From contig NC_018468.1 of NCBI RefSeq assembly GCF_000277815.2, positions 97,585 to 161,584 on the forward strand: DNA of 64,000 bases, given 5' to 3'. This DNA comes from Encephalitozoon hellem ATCC 50504 (taxonomy: Eukaryota; Microsporidia; Unikaryonidae). Position 1 is the stretch's first letter. Every line of letters starts with the position of its first letter. Made by a program: the position numbers and the translations under genes. The notes under the pieces were generated by a model. The model was not told the DNA's origin, did no database searches, and saw only the letters and a list, made by a program, of their open reading frames with translations. Of the stretch, positions 58,441 through 64,000 are shown piece after piece.

Positions 58441-59145
58441 GGAGAGAGGCAAGTGGTGGCGAGGGAGGCGCAATATCCTGTTTTGGATGTGTGTCCTGAT
58501 TGGGCTGTGCGGAGAAGAGTGACTGCTCGTTTGCACAATAAAGGAGTGTGTGTGAGGTGTGTCTTCTGATGCAGAAGAGCAGTGGGTGGATGCATAGAGA
58601 ATCATAGGCATAGGTTTATTGGATGGAGACGGGCATTCCCGGCTAGCCATTTCTACAGTAAGGACGGTCTTCCTGCCAAGGCTGTGTCCTGCTTTTCCAG
58701 CATGTGGGCAGCAGGGCTCTGATCGGCCAAGCTACCAGGTGTTCTCTGTCGTGCCCCGGGGAGAGACACCGAAGTTCTTGGAGTAGAAGGAGATGAGGGC
58801 AGCAGAAATGGGATCTGTCCTCGATGGAAGGTGGCTCAGCATGACATTAGTGTTTACAAAACGTAGGTCTTCTGTTGAGGCTGTGTCTCTGCTGGAATTC
58901 TTGCTATGCATGGGATGTTGTATGTGGGTGTTTATGGATTGTGTGGTGAAGTTGGGAGGCAAGATGGATTGCTGCTCCTGTCTCTGCTCCTGCCTGTTGT
59001 TGGGGGTGGATTTCTTAGATGTGATTGGGTAGTGGGTGATGTTGCGTCTGTGTGATATACTCTGTGAACTGCTATAATCGAGATGTTCGTCATTATCCCT
59101 ATACGGAGAATCCCTGTCGCGGATGCCAATCAAGGATGCCATCCC
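58441..59145. other. subtelomeric gap with no convincing gene
   Basis: About 700 bp that holds only overlapping short frames on both strands (for example minus 58732-59142 and plus 58793-59032), none with recognisable domains. The segment 58610-58660 contains TTGGATGG...AGAC and CATTCCCGG, superficially like the internal promoter part of 5S rRNA, but the rest of a 5S gene is not present. Likely decayed subtelomeric sequence. Confidence 0.35.
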
Positions 59146-59493
59146 ATGGATAAGACTGATTTGGCAAAAGAGATTGCTAAAGTGTTGGCCAATAATGGTG
59201 GTGAGACTGTGCTTAATGATGATTATCTGAGATGTATTGAGGCTCTATTTAGAGTCTGGCAGCGAGAGTGTTTGTGTGTCAAAAGCCTTCTTGTTCTAGA
59301 ATACAAGATCCAAGCCTTCCTTGGTAGTGATCGGGGCTGGAAGCTATCAGAAGAAAAGAGGGACCTTTTCAAAGAAGTCACGGACATGATAGATTGTGCA
59401 GAGGCGACAAGTTGGTACTGTGAAGCTTTGTGTGATGTGGTGTTTGTGTTTATGCTGTTGTGTTTATGTGTGCCTGTCTGTGAGTGGTTATGA
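59146..59493 (+). CDS. subtelomeric hypothetical ORF (115 aa), possibly degenerate
   Basis: The ATG at 59146 is directly preceded by ATCCC. The first ~95 residues look like a soluble helical protein (DLAKEIAKVLANNGG, YLRCIEALFRVWQRE, KLSEEKRDLFKEVTDM). The last ~20 are hydrophobic only because the frame runs into the GT-rich repeat (59441-59465). It may be the surviving 5' end of a larger subtelomeric family gene whose 3' part was replaced by the repeat. No family is recognised. Confidence 0.35.
   Translation: MDKTDLAKEIAKVLANNGGETVLNDDYLRCIEALFRVWQRECLCVKSLLVLEYKIQAFLGSDRGWKLSEEKRDLFKEVTDMIDCAEATSWYCEALCDVVFVFMLLCLCVPVCEWL
59441..59465. repeat. 25-bp GT-rich repeat, proximal copy
   Basis: The 25 bases starting TGTTTGTGTTTATGCTG are identical to 63874-63898 on the far side of the rDNA unit, in the same orientation. 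Around both copies the sequence stays GT-rich (TGTGATG, GTGTGTG). Confidence 0.75.
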
Positions 59494-59582
59494 TAGAGAG
59501 ATTGATTAGTTATGACATTAAATATTTATATGAATATTGCAGGGGATGTTTTTAGTTTTGTGTGGCCCATCCATTGAGGGAT

Positions 59583-59861
59583 ATGGAGTCGAGGGCTGAT
59601 GATAGCATGGACACGAGTGGAGATCTGGAGACATATCGGCAGACGAAGATGAAAGAGATGGAGGGTCTTGAGCAAGAGATCCAGAGCAGCAGGGAGGCTC
59701 TTGATAGGCTGAAGGATTGTGATGACGAGAGAATTAGGGGGATGGTTGAAGATATGGAGAGAGAAGTGGATGAGGTTGTTGATGAGCTTGCCACAGCCAG
59801 AGATGCAGTGAGTGAAGCCAGAAGCAAGGGATTTTTGATGTGTTGTGTTGTGACTGGTTAG
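59583..59861 (+). CDS. subtelomeric hypothetical coiled-coil ORF (92 aa)
   Basis: From ATG 59583 (the frame also opens at a GTG upstream). Highly charged coiled coil (EMEGLEQEIQSSREALDRLKD, MVEDMEREVDEVVDELATARDAVSEARS), then a short hydrophobic end (GFLMCCVVTG) reaching into GT-rich sequence. GGCCCATCC lies 15 bp upstream. It ends 49 bp before the SSU rRNA. It may be a gene remnant; both this ORF and the one at 59146 end in GT-rich sequence, as though truncated by the same kind of event. Confidence 0.4.
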   Translation: MESRADDSMDTSGDLETYRQTKMKEMEGLEQEIQSSREALDRLKDCDDERIRGMVEDMEREVDEVVDELATARDAVSEARSKGFLMCCVVTG

Positions 59862-59910
59862 TATTTGTGTGTGGTGTGTTGTGTTTGTGATGATGTGTGT
59901 GAGTTTTTAG

Positions 59911-61224
59911 CATCAGGTTGATTCTGCCTGACGTGGATGCTATTCTCTGGGGCTAAGCCATGCATGTTTATGAAGCCTTTATGGGGGATTGACGGACGGC
60001 TCAGTGATAGTACGATGATTTGATTGGGAGCCTGGATGTAACTGTGGGAAACTGCAGGTAAGTTCTGGGGGTGGTAGTTTGTAGCTACTGCGTACCGAGT
60101 AAGTTGTAGGCCTATCAGCTGGTAGTTAGGGTAATGGCCTAACTAGGCGGAGACGGGAGACGGGGGATCAGGGTTTGATTCCGGAGAGGGAGCCTGAGAG
60201 ATGGCTACTACGTCCAAGGATGGCAGCAGGCGCGAAACTTGCCTAATCCTTATTGGGGAGGCGGTTATGAGAAGTAAGATGTTTAGCAAGTATAAATTTG
60301 TTGTGATTTACTGGAGGGCAAGTCGGGTGCCAGCAGCCGCGGTAATACCTGCTCCAGTAGTGTCTATGGTGAATGCTGCAGTTAAAATGTCCGTAGTTGT
60401 TTGTATGTCTTTTGAGTGATGTTTATGGTTTTTAGTGGATGTAGTTTTATTGTAGCAGAGGACGAGGGGCACTGGATAGTTGGGCGAGGGGTGAAATACG
60501 AAGACCCTGACTGGACGAAGAGAAGCGAAGGCTGTGTTCTTGGACTTTTGTGGTGATGAAGGACGAAGGCTAGAGGATCGAAATCGATTAGATACCGTTT
60601 TAGTTCTAGCAGTAAACGATGCCGACTGGACGGGACTGTTTTAGTGTTGTCCGAGAGAAATCTTAAGTATGTGGGTTCTGGGGATAGTATGCTCGCAAGA
60701 GTGAAACTTGAAGAGATTGACGGAAGGACACCACAAGGAGTGGAGTGTGCGGCTTAATTTGACTCAACGCGGGGCAACTTACCGGTTCTGAAGTGAGTGT
60801 GAGAGTGTTTTTACATGATGCTTACGGCGGTGGTGCATGGCCGTTTTAAATGGATGGCGTGAGCTTTGGATTAAGTTACGTAAGATGTGAGACCCTTTTT
60901 GACTGTGCTCTATGGGGCAAGGGAGGAATGGAACAGAACAGGTCCGTTATGCCCTGAGATGAAGCGGGCGGCACGCGCACTACGATAGATGCCTATGTGG
61001 GCTACTGTGAGGGATGAAGCTGTGTAATGGGCTTCTGAACGTGGAATTCCTAGTAAGAATGATTGAACAAGTTATTTTGAATGTGTCCCTGTCCTTTGTA
61101 CACACCGCCCGTCGCTATCTAAGATGACGCAGTGGACGAAGATTGAGAGGTCTGAGTCTTTCGTGTTAGATAAGATATAAGTCGTAACATGGCTGCTGTT
61201 GGAGAACCAGCAGCAGGATCAGTA
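59911..61224 (+). rRNA. small-subunit (16S-like) rRNA, Encephalitozoon hellem type
   Basis: Starts at CATCAGGTTGATTCTGCCTG and ends near CAGCAGGATCAGTA, about 1.3 kb, the short prokaryote-like length typical of microsporidia. Universal segments are present: GTGCCAGCAGCCGCGG near 60329, the ACACCGCCCGTCGC near 61100, and GTCGTAACATGGCTGC near the 3' end. TGAGAAGTAAGATGTTTAGC at 60268 and TGAGTGTGAGAGTGTTTTTA at 60794 agree with the E. hellem-specific primer pair I remember. The gene is transcribed towards the right end of the window. Ends are approximate by a few bases. Confidence 0.97.
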
Positions 61225-61270
61225 TGTTGATTTGATTATTTTGTGGGGATTTTTAGTTTTTTAGTTTTTC
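61225..61270 (+). other. rDNA internal transcribed spacer (ITS)
   Basis: About 45 bp of AT/GT-rich spacer (TGTTGATTTGATTATTTTG, then TTTTTAGTTTTTTAGTTTTTC) between the two rRNAs. In the genus it is used for strain typing. There is only one spacer because the 5.8S is fused to the large-subunit rRNA. The 3' boundary is approximate. Confidence 0.7.
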
Positions 61271-62851
61271 TTTCTCTATCCATGGGATTGATTGGCATTA
61301 TCTGCGATGAAGGACGTGCTGGAGGACGATATGCCGTTTTTTTTAGCGGATGTCTGAATTAGGTGTTTGTGCGCCTGTGGACCCCTTTGACTTAAGCATA
61401 TTACTAAAGGGAGGAGAAGAAACTAAATAGGATTATCTGAGTAGCGGCGAGTGAAAGGATATGAGCCTGTGTGGTAATCACGTGTGTGAGTTGTGAATTA
61501 GGATGACGATGCTGAGGACGGATTGGAATCTGTTTTCTTAGGGGGTGATAGGCCTGTAAGTGTTGTCTTTTTTTGTGATGAGTAGGGTTGTTTGGTAGTG
61601 CAGCCTGAATGTGGGTGGTATGTGCATCCAAGGCTAAATATGTGATGATGACCGATAGCGAATAAGTAGAGTGATTGAAGTGTGAAAAGATTAATGATGA
61701 GAAATGAAAATGGATTGAGTGAATGGGGGTTTTTTTCCCACCCGTCTTGAAACACGGACCAAGGAGAGGATGATTACATTGTTGAGCGAGAGCGATTGGA
61801 TGTGATGATCCGACCCGAAAGATGGTGAACTATGTTTGTATTGATTGAAGGGATGCGAAAGTGTTCTGGAGGATCTAAGCCATTCTGACGTGCAACTCGA
61901 TGGCATGATATGGACATAGGGGCGAAAGACCAAACGAACCATCTGGTAGCTGGTTCCCTCTGAAATGTCTCTCAGGACGGCGGCGACTGATTATTTATGT
62001 AAGATGTTGTAAAGCACTAATGACTTTTGTCGTTAAACTTTGAAGATGTCTTTTAATGATGTTGCTAGTGGGCATATTGTGGTAAGCATGATGTGCGAGG
62101 AGGGATGAACCTTTTTTGCGGCTAAGGAGTCTTATGCAAGGGAAGTGAATCTGGCGGTTTGATTTTGACAGTTGGACGGTGGCCATGGAGGTTGGCATCC
62201 GCTAAGAAACGTGTTGCAACGTACCTACCGAATTGGGCGCTGGAGAAAATGGAAGGGATTGAATTGCTATCTGATGCCGCTGTGGTTTTGCTGAGTAAGA
62301 GGGCGATATTATTCTGATGAAGGTCCTCGCGTGAGCGGGGGTGGAGGGGTGATATGAGCAGATCTTGGTAGTAGTAACAAGAAAATGATTTAGGATGTGG
62401 ACGAGGGTTCCCTATTTTTAGGGGTGAATCGACTGTTTATACGGAGACGCATTGACGATTGTGTGTATGTATGCTTTGAGGCGACTTGATGATGACGGAT
62501 GGGGGTAACCTTTACTCTAGGATAGCAGAACTAGGGTGATTTTTGTTGTGGATTGTTAAGAGACGAAGCAACTGATGTGGGGAGTGCCTGTTCCGATGAA
62601 AAAGAAGTGTATGTGTCGTACCTATACCGCATCTGGTGTCCACTGTTTGCCACGGAAGCGTTTTATTTAAAGGTTGTAAGGGAAGTCGGCAAAATGGATG
62701 TGTAACTTTGGGAGAAGGATTGGCTCTAGCGTGCTAGAACTGTTTATTGTGGGGAATCTGACTGTTTACTAAAAACATAGCTTTGCGAAAGGACGCAAAG
62801 TGAATTCTGCCCAGTGCACTTTTAGTTATGACTTTTTAAGTTTAAGCGAGT

Positions 62852-62904
<53 letters not shown>

Positions 62905-63001
62905 GTAATTAGTGACGCGCATGAATGGAGCAACGAGATTCCCACTGTCCCTACGACTTGTATTGTGAACCTACAGCCAAGGGAACGGGCTTGGGCTGAT
63001 C

Positions 63002-63037
<36 letters not shown>

Positions 63038-63322
63038 CATGTGAGAAGTGCTGGGGGTGGTTATGAAGAGAGGTGGGGAGTTTGTGCGAGACCACTATGA
63101 CTGCGCCTCAGCGGTTTATTTATGGATGTGGGGAGTTTGGCTGGGGCGGCACGACTGCTAAAGATTAACGCAGACGTCCTAAGGCGGGCTCAGCGGGGAA
63201 GGAAACCACGCGTGGAGCACAAGGGCATAAGCCTGCTTGAGACTATTCCTATTGCGGGATTGTTTTGGGGGAAACCCTGGCCTAGAGATCCCATGTCCTA
63301 TTAGTGTTTGGGACATGGGTGA

Positions 63323-63354
<32 letters not shown>

Positions 63355-63460
63355 AGCAGCCGAGCGATCATAGCGACGCTGCTTTTTGATTCTTCGATGT
63401 CGGCTCTTCCTATCATCGTGAAGCAGAAATTGCGAAGTGTTGGATTGTTCACCCACCAAC

Positions 63461-63515
<55 letters not shown>

Positions 63516-63738
63516 TGATTGACTGTGCAGTAAATCTTGATAGTACGAGAAGGAACTCTTGATTGCGACCTCTGGTGGAGCGGCGTGCCTGCTGGCTGTT
63601 GCGGAGCTACGTCGGGAGTATAATGGCTGAAGGCCTCTAAGCCTGAAGACTGACTGCGCTGTATTATGATTAGCGGAAGACGACCGTTGTGGATGCAAGC
63701 TGTACGAATGGAGGAGTATTCCGACATTTTGAGGCTGT
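61271..63738 (+). rRNA. large-subunit (23S-like) rRNA with fused 5.8S
   Basis: About 2.47 kb. The 5' part (CATTATCTGCGATGAAGGACG near 61300) is the 5.8S-equivalent, continuous with the large-subunit sequence, with no ITS2, as in bacteria and other microsporidia. Conserved large-subunit elements are present: GAGTAGCGGCGAGTGAA near 61438, the TAACTATGACTCTCTTAAGGTAGCC segment near 62865, GGGATAACTGGCTTGTAGC near 63340, and the sarcin-ricin loop AGTACGAGAAGGAAC near 63542. Short ORFs inside it are artefacts. The ends are approximate. Confidence 0.95.
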
Positions 63739-64000
63739 GCATTTTGTGTTTTTGTGTGTGAGAGGGTGTGTTGTGTGTGATGCGTGGTGCTGTGTGGTGT
63801 TTTTTTTGTTTTGTGTGTGTTTGTTGTGTGTTTAGGTTATGGGTGAGTGATGATGTGTGTTGTGTGAGATAGTTGTTTGTGTTTATGCTGTTGTGTTTGT
63901 GTGTGATGATGTGCGTGATGTTAGTTTTAGTTTTTTTGTTGTGTGATTCTGGCTTTTTTTTTTATTTTGTGAATTGTGTATGTTGATGATTTTGATTATT
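63739..64000. repeat. GT-rich subtelomeric sequence
   Basis: About 260 bp of strongly strand-biased, GT-rich simple sequence (TGTGTGTGAGAGGGTGTG, TTTTTTTGTTTTGTGTGTG) continues to the window edge. The 25-bp unit at 63874-63898 repeats 59441-59465 exactly. The strand bias (G and T on the strand running towards the presumed chromosome end) is what one expects near a telomere, but no exact telomere repeat array is visible inside the window. Confidence 0.7.

Noticed and set aside
58540..58670. 5S rRNA gene (TTGGATGG followed by AGAC and CATTCCCGG resembles the 3' half of 5S)
   Set aside because: The 5' half, including the terminal helix and the conserved 5' domain, is absent, and spacing to the putative box A is about 10 nt too long.
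58732..59142. 136-codon minus-strand ORF
   Set aside because: Low-complexity Ser/Asn/Thr/Gln sequence without domains; it probably arises from the composition of degenerate subtelomeric DNA.
61404..63742. Several ORFs of 60-87 codons within the rDNA
   Set aside because: They fall inside the large-subunit rRNA, whose conserved elements are visible throughout.
63739..64000. Telomere repeat array at the right edge
   Set aside because: The sequence is GT-rich but irregular; no exact tandem unit of telomeric type is present within the window.

Overview
The window is a gene-dense piece of a microsporidian chromosome that runs into a subtelomere on its right side. Almost every gene is one uninterrupted ORF. 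Gaps are mostly 30 to 150 bp, C-rich triplets (CCC) sit just upstream of many start codons, and the rRNAs are short and bacterial-sized, with no separate 5.8S gene. The small-subunit rRNA contains, exactly, the two primer sites I recall as diagnostic for Encephalitozoon hellem (60268-60288 and 60794-60814). A purine nucleoside phosphorylase gene, reported for E. hellem and E. romaleae but not E. cuniculi, is also present. Gene order from the subtilisin-like protease through CDC48, EnP2, septin and chitin synthase to the folate cluster matches what I remember of the right arm of E. cuniculi chromosome I. E. hellem chromosome I is therefore my best assignment.

Layout. 1-12.4 kb: the 3'-truncated XPB helicase, a secreted Cys-rich protein, a Nop2 rRNA methyltransferase, a triple-SANT protein diverging from RBX1, coiled-coil and tail-anchored unknowns, cytochrome b5, RtcB RNA ligase, a secreted subtilisin, a Myb/Reb1-like protein and a cyclin. 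12.4-25.7 kb: condensin SMC2, an MscS-type channel, a Ctf18-like clamp loader, a protein with a SUZ12-type zinc finger and VEFS-like box, a SAS-6-like coiled-coil protein, a Vps1-type dynamin, guanylate kinase and CDC48. 25.8-38.7 kb: a second MscS-type channel, a tricalbin-like SMP/C2 protein, an EF-hand-like protein, spore wall protein EnP2, the transferred PNP gene, NudC, alpha-COP, an F-box/WD40 protein and frataxin. 38.7-50.5 kb: an MRCK/ROCK-like kinase with a C1 domain, TAF9, an unknown, isoprenylcysteine methyltransferase, GAR1 (next to an unexplained hairpin cluster), septin, a Qb-SNARE-like protein, GDPD phosphodiesterase, chitin synthase and a NAP-like histone chaperone. 50.5-58.1 kb: an ATM1-type ABC half-transporter, the SHMT-TS-DHFR cluster and an M1 aminopeptidase. 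58.1-64 kb: a small secreted Gly/Asn-rich ORF, degenerate subtelomeric sequence, and one SSU-ITS-LSU rDNA unit transcribed toward the chromosome end, bounded by GT-rich sequence that shares a perfect 25-bp repeat.

How the genes work together. SHMT, TS and DHFR form the thymidylate cycle. Frataxin and the ATM1-like transporter point to mitosomal Fe-S assembly. RBX1 and the F-box/WD40 protein are two parts of an SCF ubiquitin ligase. Chitin synthase, EnP2 and the secreted protease belong to spore wall formation. PNP supports salvage of host nucleosides. The two most surprising proteins are the SUZ12-like and SAS-6-like neighbours at 18.5-20.9 kb, because they suggest remnants of PRC2 and of centriole cartwheel machinery in a very reduced, centriole-less parasite. 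All identifications are by eye from motifs; no database search was run.
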